Below, piece by piece: positions 36,093 through 45,174 of a DNA stretch of 64,000 bases (positions are counted from its first letter, which is position 1; every line of letters begins with the position of its first letter). The DNA comes from Myroides indicus (GTDB lineage Bacteria; Bacteroidota; Bacteroidia; Flavobacteriales; Flavobacteriaceae): positions 25,035-89,034 of the forward strand of contig NZ_SOAG01000002.1 of NCBI RefSeq assembly GCF_004364575.1. The letters are read 5' to 3'. Under the pieces are notes generated by a model, which was not told the origin of the DNA, searched no databases, and was given only the letters and a program-made list of their open reading frames with translations. The position numbers were made by a program, and so were the translations under genes.

Positions 36093-36512
36093 ATGTCAGA
36101 TAAAGTTACAACAAGCTGGATTGCAAATATGCAGTTTGAATCGACCAACCCAAGCGGAGAAACGTTAAAAATAGATGCCGGACCAGAAAACGGAGGCGAT
36201 AATAAAGGCTTTCGTCCTAAGGCACTCATGCTGTCTGCTTTGGCAGGATGTTCGGGGTTGGATGTAGCTTCATTAATCAAAAAAATGCGTCTGGAAATAG
36301 ACGATTTTAAAATAGAAACAGAAGGTTTTTTAACCGAAGAACACCCCAAAACATACCATGCCGTAACAGTAGATTACCATTTTTACGGCAAAAATCTAGA
36401 TCGCGAAAAACTTCAAAAAGCAGTTGATTTATCCGTTGAAAGATATTGCGGGGTAATGGAAATGTTCAGACAATTTGCCGATGTAAAAATTAATATTCAC
36501 TATCATAATTAA
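36093..36512 (+). CDS. OsmC family peroxiredoxin
   Basis: A 139-aa protein of the OsmC/Ohr fold. It has FRPKALMLSALAGCSGLDV carrying the first reactive Cys (about residue 53) and SVERYCGVMEMF with the second (about 118). The pair reduces organic hydroperoxides in characterised members; the sub-family (OsmC-like rather than Ohr) means the substrate here is open. Cytoplasmic, no signal peptide. It starts shortly after a -7 box TACTTTTG at 36068 and ends 7 nt before recJ, so the two probably share a transcript. Confidence 0.9.
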   Translation: MSDKVTTSWIANMQFESTNPSGETLKIDAGPENGGDNKGFRPKALMLSALAGCSGLDVASLIKKMRLEIDDFKIETEGFLTEEHPKTYHAVTVDYHFYGKNLDREKLQKAVDLSVERYCGVMEMFRQFADVKINIHYHN

Positions 36513-36519
36513 ACAGTAG

Positions 36520-38220
36520 ATGCGCTGGAATTTAAAACCAGAAGTTGATAAAAATACAGTCAGTCATTTACAAAAAGTATTGGGAGTTGATGAAGTTATT
36601 GCCAGATTGCTTGTTCAGCGAGGAATAACTACCTACGAGGAAGCAAAACAGTTTTTCAGACCCGCATTAAGTGATTTGCACGATCCGTATTTGATGAAAG
36701 ATATGGACAAAGCCGTTATGCGCTTGGAAAAAGCTTTTGAGCGCAACGAAAAAATACTTGTTTTTGGTGATTATGATGTGGACGGAACCACGGCTGTTGC
36801 GCTGATGTCTTCCTATATACAGCGTTTTTATGCGGCGGTGGATACCTATATTCCGGATCGGTATGGCGAGGGGTATGGTATTTCCTATCAGGGGATAGAT
36901 TATGCGTCAGATAACGGTATCTCGTTGATTGTTGCCTTGGATTGCGGCATTAAATCTATTGAGCATATAGCCTATGCCAATCAAAAAGGAATAGACTTTA
37001 TTATCTGCGATCATCACTTGCCCGGAGATAAACTACCCGATGCGGTTGCCGTACTGGATCCCAAACGGGCGGATTGTTCTTATCCGTATAAAGAATTGTG
37101 CGGATGCGGTGTAGGTTTTAAATTGATTCAGGCACTGGAGCAAAAAAAGGGGCATACTATTGAAAGTCTGGTTCCTTATCTAGATTTGGTAGCCACGGCA
37201 ATTGCGGCAGATATTGTACCGATAACCGGAGAAAACCGAATCTTGGCTTATTTTGGACTGCAGGTAATTAATACAGGACCTCGTCCGGGAATTAAAGCGC
37301 TCCTTGCTCTCTATAACCAAATATCCTTTTCCATAACGGATATTGTTTTTAAGGTAGCGCCTAAAATAAATGCCGCCGGGAGGATAGAGCACGGTAATTT
37401 TGCTGTAGCACTTCTCACTAAATTTACCATGGAAGAAGCAGTTGCTGCTGCTGAAAAAATTGTTGCTTTTAATGAGGAACGGCGAAGTCTGGATCAGTCC
37501 ATAACTGTGGAGGCTTTGAATCAGATTATAGAAAATAAAGAAATTAATAATAAGAGCACAGTCGTTTTTAATGCTTCGTGGCACAAAGGAGTTATTGGTA
37601 TTGTGGCTTCTCGTTTGATAGAAACGTATTATCGCCCCACGCTGGTTTTTACCGAAAGTGGAGATTATTTGGCAGCTTCAGCCCGTTCGGTTAAAAATTT
37701 TGATATTTACAGTGCTTTGGAGTTGTGTTCAGAACATTTGATTCAGTTCGGAGGACACATGTATGCCGCCGGAATGACATTAAAAAAAGAAAATTACCTC
37801 GCCTTTAAGAATAAATTTGAAGAAGTGGTTTCGGACAGAATAGAAGAAAAAGACTTGATCCCGGAGATAGAGATAGACGCAATTCTTAATTTTACGCAGC
37901 TAACCGATAAGTTTTTACGAATATTAAAGCAATTTGAACCTTTTGGACCGGGTAATATGAATCCTGTGTTTTTGACCAGAGAAGTGTACGATACCGGATA
38001 CGGAAAAACCATGGGACAAAAGGACGAACACATACGCTTGTTTGTCAAACAAGCTAAAAATGCTGCCCCCGGATACAGTGCGGTAGGTTTTAATTTGGGC
38101 GATCAGTTTTCTAAACTTTATCCAAGACAATTGTTTGATATGCTCTATACTATCGAGGAGCACGAGTGGAAAGGCAATATAACGTGGCAAATGCAGATAA
38201 AAGACCTGCAAATGGCGTGA
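36520..38220 (+). CDS. recJ: Single-stranded-DNA-specific exonuclease RecJ
   Basis: RecJ degrades single-stranded DNA 5' to 3' in recombination and mismatch repair. The 566-aa protein has the DHH-superfamily motifs in order: VFGDYDVDGTTAVALM, VALDCG, CDHHLPGD (DHH) and LCGCGVGFKL, then the DHHA1 domain with GHMYAAGMTLK, and a C-terminal OB fold starting FEPFGPGNMNPVF. Length is normal. It lies directly downstream of the OsmC gene and upstream of asd, which has its own promoter. Confidence 0.95.
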   Translation: MRWNLKPEVDKNTVSHLQKVLGVDEVIARLLVQRGITTYEEAKQFFRPALSDLHDPYLMKDMDKAVMRLEKAFERNEKILVFGDYDVDGTTAVALMSSYIQRFYAAVDTYIPDRYGEGYGISYQGIDYASDNGISLIVALDCGIKSIEHIAYANQKGIDFIICDHHLPGDKLPDAVAVLDPKRADCSYPYKELCGCGVGFKLIQALEQKKGHTIESLVPYLDLVATAIAADIVPITGENRILAYFGLQVINTGPRPGIKALLALYNQISFSITDIVFKVAPKINAAGRIEHGNFAVALLTKFTMEEAVAAAEKIVAFNEERRSLDQSITVEALNQIIENKEINNKSTVVFNASWHKGVIGIVASRLIETYYRPTLVFTESGDYLAASARSVKNFDIYSALELCSEHLIQFGGHMYAAGMTLKKENYLAFKNKFEEVVSDRIEEKDLIPEIEIDAILNFTQLTDKFLRILKQFEPFGPGNMNPVFLTREVYDTGYGKTMGQKDEHIRLFVKQAKNAAPGYSAVGFNLGDQFSKLYPRQLFDMLYTIEEHEWKGNITWQMQIKDLQMA

Positions 38221-38236
38221 TAAATGTTGCGAAGCA

Positions 38237-38266
38237 TTGTTTATCTGTGTCAAATATTTAATTTTG
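38237..38266 (+). promoter_or_regulatory. Promoter of asd
   Basis: TTG (38237-38239), 19 nt, TAATTTTG (38259-38266), a full consensus match 30 nt before the asd start codon. Confidence 0.65.
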
Positions 38267-38296
38267 TCCAAATTAATTTAAATATTTAATAATCAA

Positions 38297-39286
38297 ATGA
38301 AAATAGCAGTAGTAGGCGCCTCCGGAATGGTAGGTGAAGTGATGCTGAAAGTATTGGCAGAGCGCAATTTTCCAGTTACAGAACTAATACCGGTGGCTTC
38401 AGCCAAATCGGTTGGTAAATTCATTGACTTTAAGGGCAAGAAATACGAGATAAAGTCGATGGAAGAAGCTGTGAAGATGAAGCCGGAAATTGCTATTTTT
38501 TCAGCCGGAGGAAATGTTTCTTTAGAATGGGCACCTAAATTTGCCGAGGCAGGAATTACCGTTATAGATAATTCGTCGGCATGGCGAATGGACAACACCA
38601 AAAAACTGATTGTTCCTGAAATCAATGCCAGTTTACTGACAAAAGCAGATAAAATTATTCCTAATCCCAATTGTTCTACTATTCAATTGGTAATGACTTT
38701 GGCACCGTTGCACAAAAAATATGGCATCAAAAGAGTAGTGGTTTCTACTTATCAATCCATTACCGGAACGGGAGTAAAAGCAGTTGAGCAATTGGAAAAT
38801 GAATACAGAAACCAAAAAGGAGCAATGGCGTATCCGTATCCTATTCACCGCAATGCGCTTCCGCATTGTGATGTATTTGAAGAAAACGGCTACACCAAAG
38901 AAGAAATGAAACTGACGCGCGAAACCAAAAAAATTCTTCAGGACGATTCGGTTTTAGTAACGGCAACAGCTGTCCGTATTCCGGTTGTGGGCGGACACAG
39001 CGAATCTGTAAATATCGAATTCTCAAATGAGTTCGATATTAATGAGGTAAGAAAAATCTTGCATGAAACATCAGGTATTTCCGTTCAGGATAACACAGAT
39101 ACTAACACCTATCCCATGCCGATTTATGCGGAGGGCAAAGACGAAGTATTTGTAGGACGTATCAGAAGAGACGAAACTCAAGCCAATTCTTTAAACTTGT
39201 GGATTGTGGCAGATAATCTAAGAAAAGGAGCGGCAACCAACGCTGTACAAATAGCAGAATATTTGGTAGAAAATAAGTTGGTTTAA
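38297..39286 (+). CDS. asd: Aspartate-semialdehyde dehydrogenase
   Basis: Asd reduces aspartyl phosphate to aspartate semialdehyde, the branch-point precursor of lysine/diaminopimelate, threonine and methionine. The 329-aa protein has the NADP-binding start VGASGMVGEVML, the SAGG loop, the catalytic Cys in NPNCSTIQLV (about residue 128), YQSITGTG, and the substrate-binding R-x-P-V-x-x-GHSESV block with the active His. Length is normal. It has its own promoter upstream and a bidirectional terminator after it. Confidence 0.96.
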   Translation: MKIAVVGASGMVGEVMLKVLAERNFPVTELIPVASAKSVGKFIDFKGKKYEIKSMEEAVKMKPEIAIFSAGGNVSLEWAPKFAEAGITVIDNSSAWRMDNTKKLIVPEINASLLTKADKIIPNPNCSTIQLVMTLAPLHKKYGIKRVVVSTYQSITGTGVKAVEQLENEYRNQKGAMAYPYPIHRNALPHCDVFEENGYTKEEMKLTRETKKILQDDSVLVTATAVRIPVVGGHSESVNIEFSNEFDINEVRKILHETSGISVQDNTDTNTYPMPIYAEGKDEVFVGRIRRDETQANSLNLWIVADNLRKGAATNAVQIAEYLVENKLV

Positions 39287-39303
39287 CATTAGAGTGTAAA
39301 TAG

Positions 39304-39332
39304 AAAAGCCCTGCGAAACCGCAGGGCTTTTT
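39304..39332. terminator. Bidirectional terminator between asd and acnA
   Basis: AAAAGCCCTGCG and CGCAGGGCTTTT form a 12-bp GC-rich stem with a short AAAC loop and T tails on both strands, between two converging genes. Confidence 0.9.
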
Positions 39333-39360
39333 CATTGTATTTTAGTTTTAAAATATGTGT

Positions 39361-42096
39361 TTACCCTTTTTTAAGGTAATCTCTCAATACATATTGCAAA
39401 ATACCATCGTTTTTATAATACTCTATTTCTATCAGCGAGTCAAATCTGGCTTCTACCTGAAATTTTAATTCTTTTCCGGAATCGTCTTTTGCCACAATAT
39501 CGATTAATTTGTGAGGAACTAAGTCATTTTGCAATCCGGTAATGGTATAAATTTCTTTTCCGGTTAACCCGAGGGATTCCGCAGATTGTCCTTCCAAAAA
39601 CTGTAAAGGCGCAATACCCATTCCAATTAAATTGCTGCGATGTATTCTTTCAAAACTTTCGGCTATAACCGCTTTAATACCTAAAAGATAGGTTCCTTTA
39701 GCAGCCCAGTCTCGTGATGAACCGCTTCCGTATTCTTTTCCGGCAAAAACGATGAGTGGCGTTTGGCTTTCTTTGTACTTCATAGCGGTTTCAAAAACAG
39801 TTAGCGATTCGCCTGTTGGCAGATAAGTACTGTAACCGCCTTCGCGTTGAGCAATTTTATTTTTGATGCGTACATTGGCAAAAGTTCCGCGCATCATTAC
39901 TTCGTGATTCCCTCGTCGGGAACCGTAAGAGTTAAAATCTTGCGGTGCTACTCCTTGTGACATCAGATATTTTCCGGCAGCAGATTCTTCGTTAAAAGCT
40001 CCTGCTGGTGAAATGTGATCTGTTGTAACTGAATCTCCCAGATAAAGCAGAACTCTTGCTTCTTTTATATCGGAAACAGGTGCTGGAATGGCTGGTAAAT
40101 TTTCAAAAAACGGTGCCTGGCGAATATAAGTCGAAGCGTTATTCCATTCAAATTTTTTGCCTTTGGGTGCCAGTAATTCTTTCCAGTCCGACTCGCCTTC
40201 AAAGATAATGCTGTACACATCATCAAAATCTTTTTGTTTTAGTGATTCGTTAATTACTCCCCGAATTTCTTCGTGAGTAGGCCAGATGTCTTTTAAATAA
40301 ACCGGTTCGCCGTTCGGATCATAATCCAAAGGCTCGTTGATGAGATCGATATCAACGCGTCCTACAAGCGCATAAGCAACTACGAGCATTGGCGACATTA
40401 AAAAATTCATTTTTACCTGAGGATGAACCCGAGCCTCAAAGTTTCGGTTTCCGGATAGTACGGAAGCCACTACTAAATCGCCTTTTGTAACTGCCTCAGC
40501 AACAGGGGCAGGCAGCGGTCCGCTGTTTCCGATACAAGATGTACATCCGTATCCGACCGTATGGAAGCGCAGGGCTTCCAGATCTTCTAAAAGACCGGAA
40601 CGCTGCAAGTATTGTGTTACTACTTTGGAACCGGGCGCCAAGCTGGTTTTTACCCATGATTTGGTACGCAGTCCTTTTTGGATGGCTTTTCGGGCTACAA
40701 GTCCCGCTCCGATCATTACCTCGGGATTTGAAGTATTGGTGCAACTTGTAATTGCAGCGATTACGATATTTCCGTCACTAAGAACGTATTCTTTATTTTT
40801 TTGCTTAATTCTCACTGAACGCAAAGAGTCTTGAACTACTTGAGTAGGCTGTTCTGTAGATTGTCCTTTTTCGTGATAGACGAATTCTGTTCCTGATCCT
40901 CCTTCGGAAAGCCAGGCGTGCTCGCGTCTTTCTTTGGTTTCTACATAGGTACGGTTGTATTCATCTTTAAGTAGTTTAGAAAATGCTGAACCTAAGTTTT
41001 TTGCCAAAATTTTATCCTGCGGACGCTTAGGTCCGGATACGGTTGGTTCTAAAGAGTTTAAATCTAGTTCTAAAACAGCAGAATATTCAATGTTTTCACT
41101 TCCGGTACGCCACAGCATATTGTTTTTACAGTACTCTTCAACCAGTTGTATCTGTTCTTCGCTGCGGTTAGTAATCCGCATATAGTTCAGCGTTTGCTGG
41201 TCGATTGGAAAATAGGTTACTGTACATCCAAATTCAGGTGACATATTGGAAATTGTAGCCCTGTCTGTTACGGATAAATTGTCTAATCCTTCTCCGAATA
41301 CTTCTACAAATTTTCCGACTACGCCATGTTTGCGCAAAAGGTTGGTAATGGATAAAACCATGTCAGTAGCTGTAGAGCCCTGAGGTATTTTTCCGGTAAG
41401 TTTAAGTCCGATAACTTCGGGACAGGTAAAATAAATAGGTTGTCCAAGCATAGCCGCTTCGGCTTCAATACCGCCCACTCCCCATGCAATTACACCGATT
41501 CCGTTCACCATTGGTGTATGTGAGTCCGTTCCAACCAAAGTGTCTGGAAATGCCCATCCGTTTCTTTCGATAACTCCTTTTGCGAGATACTCTAAGTTTA
41601 CCTGATGGCAGATTCCCATTCCCGGCGGAACTACTGTAAAATTAGTTAAACCCTGTTGTGCCCATTTTAAAAGTTCGTAGCGTTCGGAATTGCGTTCATA
41701 TTCCTTGATAACGTTTTCTTTATAGGCATAGTCTGTTCCGTAATAATCTACTTGTACGGAGTGGTCTATCACTAAATCTACCGGGATTGCCGGATTTATT
41801 TTGTTGCCATCTTTTCCTTGTCGAATATATTCTTCGCGCAAAGAAGCAATATCAACCACGGCAGGCACGCCCGTAAAATCCTGCATTAGAACCCTTGCCG
41901 GTTTAAAAGGAATATCTTTGTCTGTTCCTTTGGGATCCCAATTGAGTAGGGTGTCTAAATGTTCGTCTGTAATCACATAGCCATCGTGGTTGCGAAGTAC
42001 ATTTTCGAGTAAAATTCTAATGGAAAAAGGCAGTCTGTGAATGTCTTTTCCTTCATCCTGTAGTTTTTGCAGCGATGCAAATTTGTATTTAGTCAT
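39361..42096 (-). CDS. acnA: Aconitate hydratase (AcnA/IRP1 type)
   Basis: Aconitase interconverts citrate and isocitrate in the TCA cycle using a 4Fe-4S cluster. The 911-aa protein is of the AcnA/IRP1 class: LMQDFTGVPAVVD near residue 70, GTDSHTPMVNG, the cluster cysteine in AAITSCTNTSNPEVM and the two further cysteines in GYGCTSCIGNSGP, then the swivel domain with DSVTTDHISPAG and KEYGSGSSRDWAAKG. Length is normal. It is a monocistronic gene on the minus strand. Many Flavobacteriaceae have this or the mitochondrial-type enzyme; only this one is in the window. Confidence 0.96.
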   Translation of the reverse strand: MTKYKFASLQKLQDEGKDIHRLPFSIRILLENVLRNHDGYVITDEHLDTLLNWDPKGTDKDIPFKPARVLMQDFTGVPAVVDIASLREEYIRQGKDGNKINPAIPVDLVIDHSVQVDYYGTDYAYKENVIKEYERNSERYELLKWAQQGLTNFTVVPPGMGICHQVNLEYLAKGVIERNGWAFPDTLVGTDSHTPMVNGIGVIAWGVGGIEAEAAMLGQPIYFTCPEVIGLKLTGKIPQGSTATDMVLSITNLLRKHGVVGKFVEVFGEGLDNLSVTDRATISNMSPEFGCTVTYFPIDQQTLNYMRITNRSEEQIQLVEEYCKNNMLWRTGSENIEYSAVLELDLNSLEPTVSGPKRPQDKILAKNLGSAFSKLLKDEYNRTYVETKERREHAWLSEGGSGTEFVYHEKGQSTEQPTQVVQDSLRSVRIKQKNKEYVLSDGNIVIAAITSCTNTSNPEVMIGAGLVARKAIQKGLRTKSWVKTSLAPGSKVVTQYLQRSGLLEDLEALRFHTVGYGCTSCIGNSGPLPAPVAEAVTKGDLVVASVLSGNRNFEARVHPQVKMNFLMSPMLVVAYALVGRVDIDLINEPLDYDPNGEPVYLKDIWPTHEEIRGVINESLKQKDFDDVYSIIFEGESDWKELLAPKGKKFEWNNASTYIRQAPFFENLPAIPAPVSDIKEARVLLYLGDSVTTDHISPAGAFNEESAAGKYLMSQGVAPQDFNSYGSRRGNHEVMMRGTFANVRIKNKIAQREGGYSTYLPTGESLTVFETAMKYKESQTPLIVFAGKEYGSGSSRDWAAKGTYLLGIKAVIAESFERIHRSNLIGMGIAPLQFLEGQSAESLGLTGKEIYTITGLQNDLVPHKLIDIVAKDDSGKELKFQVEARFDSLIEIEYYKNDGILQYVLRDYLKKG

Positions 42097-42148
42097 AGTT
42101 GTTAGTTTTTAGCTTTCAAGGTACGAAAAAAAACGATATTTATTCCTG

Positions 42149-42850
42149 CTATTCTTTGCGTTTTTTAGATTTTTTATTAGACGATATAACAGGTTTTCCT
42201 GTAATAAACATCACTTCTCCGATGACTAAAGGTTCTTCTTTTAAATAGATATTATACAGCTTTTCTTTTTCTATAATGGGAATTATTTCTGTAATATAAC
42301 CTATAAAGCTAACCATCAATTTGGCATTGTTATTATTATAAACCGTTATTTTGAATTTGCCATCCATATCCGTATAAACCTCTACATCTGTATCAAAAAT
42401 AGCAATCCGGGCTCCGGGCAAAGAAAAACCATCTCCTTCTGAAAATACTTGTCCAGAAATAATGTATTCATTTTCTGTATCTTTTATTATTTTTTGAATT
42501 TCAGGTTCACCCATGCGAAATGTTTTTCTTATTTCTTTTTTATCATTTTCTTGATTCGTATTCTGAGCCACAACAGGAGCAGTACTTAAAACAGCTGCCA
42601 AAGCAACAGTTGCTGCATATAAATTTCTTTTACTAACTATTGGTTGCGAAACTTCGTCCAACAAGTTAACAGGAATTTTGGCGCAAATCCCTTTGTTTTG
42701 TTGTAAAAACGCAAATAACTCAGGTTTGGTAGAATCTGATAAATCATATACCGTTTTTTGGCATACTGCACAATGCCTGCCTTTTTCTATAGCTGTCATC
42801 TTATCCCAATTTTCTGCGCATGGTTTGGGCATTGTAATTTTATGTTTCAT
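42149..42850 (-). CDS. Membrane protein with Cys/His N-terminal motif and carboxypeptidase-regulatory-like domain
   Basis: A 233-aa protein. Residues 1-60 hold KPCAENWDKMTAIEKGRHC followed by AVCQKTVYDLSD, a Cys/His-bearing motif that recurs at the N-terminus of many flavobacterial proteins and may bind metal. A single hydrophobic segment (about 75-95, LYAATVALAAVLSTAPVVAQ) follows. Residues about 125-205 are a carboxypeptidase-regulatory-like Ig domain (ISGQVFSEGD, GARIAIFDTD, YTDMDGKFKI). The layout suggests a cytoplasmic N-terminus and a periplasmic domain, or an uncleaved signal. Function unknown; I know no characterised member. It lies 52 bp upstream of acnA on the same strand. Confidence 0.8.
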   Translation of the reverse strand: MKHKITMPKPCAENWDKMTAIEKGRHCAVCQKTVYDLSDSTKPELFAFLQQNKGICAKIPVNLLDEVSQPIVSKRNLYAATVALAAVLSTAPVVAQNTNQENDKKEIRKTFRMGEPEIQKIIKDTENEYIISGQVFSEGDGFSLPGARIAIFDTDVEVYTDMDGKFKITVYNNNNAKLMVSFIGYITEIIPIIEKEKLYNIYLKEEPLVIGEVMFITGKPVISSNKKSKKRKE

Positions 42851-42917
42851 GCATACAAGATAATGAAAATCAACGAGTATTTACAAAGCAATTCATATAA
42901 ATGAGAAAAAGTACGAT

Positions 42918-43115
42918 TTACAAAAGTTTTTCTCTCCCCCAAGAAACAACCACAACACCTTCTGAATAATTAGGAAAGCAAAAGTTGTTTTCTGTAAGAC
43001 GGATATTTCCTATGCGTTAATCAAATTTTAGATGCTCGAACTTTACAGTTTTCAACTCCCATTCTTTGTGGTGAATTTCGTATCGATACAGATTTTTGTT
43101 TGCTTTATTGATTAA
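42918..43115 (-). pseudogene. Possible gene remnant with internal stop
   Basis: One minus-strand frame of 66 codons between stop codons at its ends carries a single internal TAA (43017-43019). Both halves read like ordinary protein, for example YRYEIHHKEWELKTVKFEHL before the stop and FPNYSEGVVVVSWGREKLL after it. There is no start codon and no recognisable family. It may be the decayed tail of a lost gene, or chance. The remaining sequence from 42851 to 43143 shows nothing else. Confidence 0.25.
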
Positions 43116-43143
43116 TTAATAGGTGTTTAATAGAAAATACAGG

Positions 43144-44589
43144 TTATTTTTTAAATTCACTTTGCAAGAAATCAATTGTTTGTTCTAGTTCTTTTTCATC
43201 CATTGAGGCAAAACCAAATCGGAATGCATTTTGCTTTTTGTCTATTCTTAAAACTTTAAGTTTTGGGTTAGATATTAGTTTTTCTACAGATAAATTGGCA
43301 TTGAGTTTTATCCATATTGCCATTCCGCCTGTAGGTAAGGTATATGAAATATATGGTGCAAGTTTTTCCTTTAATAAATTGTCGAGAAAATCTCTGCGTT
43401 GCTGATAGGTTTTCTTTGCTTTTTTAAGATGGCGTTTTAGCTCGCCTCCCTTGATTAAAGATGCTAAGGCATTTTGCATATACCCGTCGCCGCCCACATC
43501 AATGACCTTGCGGAGGGAGGTACATTGTACTATAAAGTTTTTGGGAGCTACCATAAAGCCTATTCGCAGAGAAGGATCTAATATTTTGGAGAACGAACCA
43601 ATGTAAATTACATTTCCCTCATGATTTCCGCTTGCTAAAGGCAGATAAGGCGATGAGGTGTAGTGATAATCATAATCGTAATCATCTTCAATAATAGCAA
43701 AATTATATTGTTTGGAAAGCTCTAAAAGTTTTATTCTTCTGTCTACGCTTAAGGTCACCGTAGTCGGATAATGGTGGTGCGGAATAACGTATACAGCTGT
43801 AATCTTTTTCTTTTTACACAAGACTTCAATAGCGTCTGTATCAATTCCATGTTCATCTACGGTCACTTCCGTCAGATTAGATCCTGTTTTTTCAAATGCT
43901 TTATTGGCAACCGGATAGCCGGGCTTGCCTACAATAATATTTGTATGTGAATCCAAAAGCAGCCGGGAGGTGAGATAAATGCTCATTTGTGCACCGTGTG
44001 TTATTAAAATATTGTCGGCTGAAATATTTAAACCTCTTGTTTCTGACAGATATTGAACCATTTCTTCTCTTAACTTCAAGGTACCTTGTTCTGTTCCTAA
44101 ATGAGCATTTTTTATAGTATGCCTTTTAGAAGTATAAGATCGGTAGGTTTTTAACAACTCATCAATAGGTGATAATCGTACATCCGGATGCCCGTCATCA
44201 ATTATGATATCAGGAATATTTTCCGTTTTGGTTTCGTCAATATGTTTATTTGTAATTTTTAAAGGAAGATTAAAATTGTTGTCATAAGAGATGCTGCTTT
44301 TTAAACTGTTCCATTTTTGGGGTTGAAGTATAGGAATATGCTCAGAAACACAAGCTTGTTTTTTAGGAATAATTGTTATCCAGTCTTGTGCATTTAGTTC
44401 TTCGTAGGCAGTAATAACTGTTTTGCGGTGCACATTTAGAATTTTTGCCAGTTTTCTGCTGCCTGGTAGGGGCGTGCCGGCTTTTAACGTACCATTTTGA
44501 ATAGCGTTTATAATGCAAAAAGCAATTTGGTTGTAAAGCGTAATATTGCTTTTTTTATCAATGGAAATAATGTGCTCGAACGGAAACAT
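43144..44589 (-). CDS. MocR/PdxR-type regulator (GntR HTH plus aminotransferase-like domain)
   Basis: A 481-aa transcription regulator. Residues 1-75 are a winged helix of the GntR type (LYNQIAFCIINAIQNGTLKAG, then LPGSRKLAKILNVHRKTVITAYEEL in two parts). Residues about 125-481 are a fold-type I aminotransferase domain with ITHGAQMSIYL, VIPHHHYPT, EDDYDYDYHY and the PLP-lysine motif GSFSKILDPSLRIGF. MocR proteins often sense PLP and control its supply or transport. The ATG at 44589 (MFPFEH) is used; the extension to 44664 is not family-like. A -7 box TATATTTG lies at 44622-44629. It is divergent from a GNAT gene 88 bp away. Confidence 0.93.
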   Translation of the reverse strand: MFPFEHIISIDKKSNITLYNQIAFCIINAIQNGTLKAGTPLPGSRKLAKILNVHRKTVITAYEELNAQDWITIIPKKQACVSEHIPILQPQKWNSLKSSISYDNNFNLPLKITNKHIDETKTENIPDIIIDDGHPDVRLSPIDELLKTYRSYTSKRHTIKNAHLGTEQGTLKLREEMVQYLSETRGLNISADNILITHGAQMSIYLTSRLLLDSHTNIIVGKPGYPVANKAFEKTGSNLTEVTVDEHGIDTDAIEVLCKKKKITAVYVIPHHHYPTTVTLSVDRRIKLLELSKQYNFAIIEDDYDYDYHYTSSPYLPLASGNHEGNVIYIGSFSKILDPSLRIGFMVAPKNFIVQCTSLRKVIDVGGDGYMQNALASLIKGGELKRHLKKAKKTYQQRRDFLDNLLKEKLAPYISYTLPTGGMAIWIKLNANLSVEKLISNPKLKVLRIDKKQNAFRFGFASMDEKELEQTIDFLQSEFKK

Positions 44590-44677
44590 ACTGGACTGCT
44601 TGCTAAGTAAAATCTGGTATACAAATATAGTCCTGTTTAAAAGTATTTTCGCATTATAAATCAAAATATTTTAAACA
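44590..44677. promoter_or_regulatory. Divergent regulatory region of the MocR and GNAT genes
   Basis: On the minus strand, TATATTTG (44629-44622) is a -7 box for the regulator. On the plus strand no full consensus is visible; TATTTTCG near 44644-44651 is a weak match. MocR regulators usually bind such intergenic regions; no clear operator repeat could be fixed by eye. Confidence 0.4.
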
Positions 44678-45124
44678 ATGGATTACACAATTAAAAAAGC
44701 AGGTCTGGAAGACTTGGACACCGTGGCAGAATTATTTAATTTGTACAGGATTTTTTATCGTCAAGCAGATAACTATGAAAAATGCAGAACTTTTATACAA
44801 GAGCGCTTGGATAACGAGCAGTCCAATATTTTTCTGGTTTACATTGGAGATAAAGCTGTTGGTTTTGTTCAGCTGTACAAATTATATCACTATATTAAAC
44901 TCCAAAAACAGTGGTTGTTGAGCGACTTATTTGTTCATCCCGATTATAGAGGAAAAGGGCTTTCTGTGGCTTTGATAGACCGAAGTAAAAAATGGTGTGA
45001 AGAAACAGAGGCTTGCGGATTGATGCTTGAAACTGAAAAAACGAACGATATCGGCAATCAGCTGTATCCGCGTTGTGGTTTTGAGTATGATGGATCTCAC
45101 AATTATTATTATTGGTGGAAATAA
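44678..45124 (+). CDS. GNAT family N-acetyltransferase
   Basis: A 148-aa acetyltransferase of the GNAT fold. Motif A is DLFVHPDYRGKGLSVALIDRS (split here as FVHPDYRGKGLS, about residues 88-99), containing the R-G-x-G-x-x pattern that holds the CoA pyrophosphate, and motif B is LYPRCGFEYDG near the C-terminus. The substrate cannot be read. It is divergent from a MocR-type regulator and is the likely target of that regulator, an arrangement seen for many MocR genes. It is followed by a hairpin and then by yggS on the same strand. Confidence 0.92.
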   Translation: MDYTIKKAGLEDLDTVAELFNLYRIFYRQADNYEKCRTFIQERLDNEQSNIFLVYIGDKAVGFVQLYKLYHYIKLQKQWLLSDLFVHPDYRGKGLSVALIDRSKKWCEETEACGLMLETEKTNDIGNQLYPRCGFEYDGSHNYYYWWK

Positions 45125-45128
45125 AAAC

Positions 45129-45155
45129 AATGGCAGACGAATTAAGTCTGCCATT
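45129..45155 (+). terminator. Hairpin between the GNAT gene and yggS
   Basis: AATGGCAGAC (45129-45138) pairs perfectly with GTCTGCCATT (45146-45155), with a 7-nt loop. Only a weak T tail (ATTTAT) follows, so termination may be partial. Confidence 0.5.
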
Positions 45156-45174
45156 ATTTATATCTTAGTATGTT

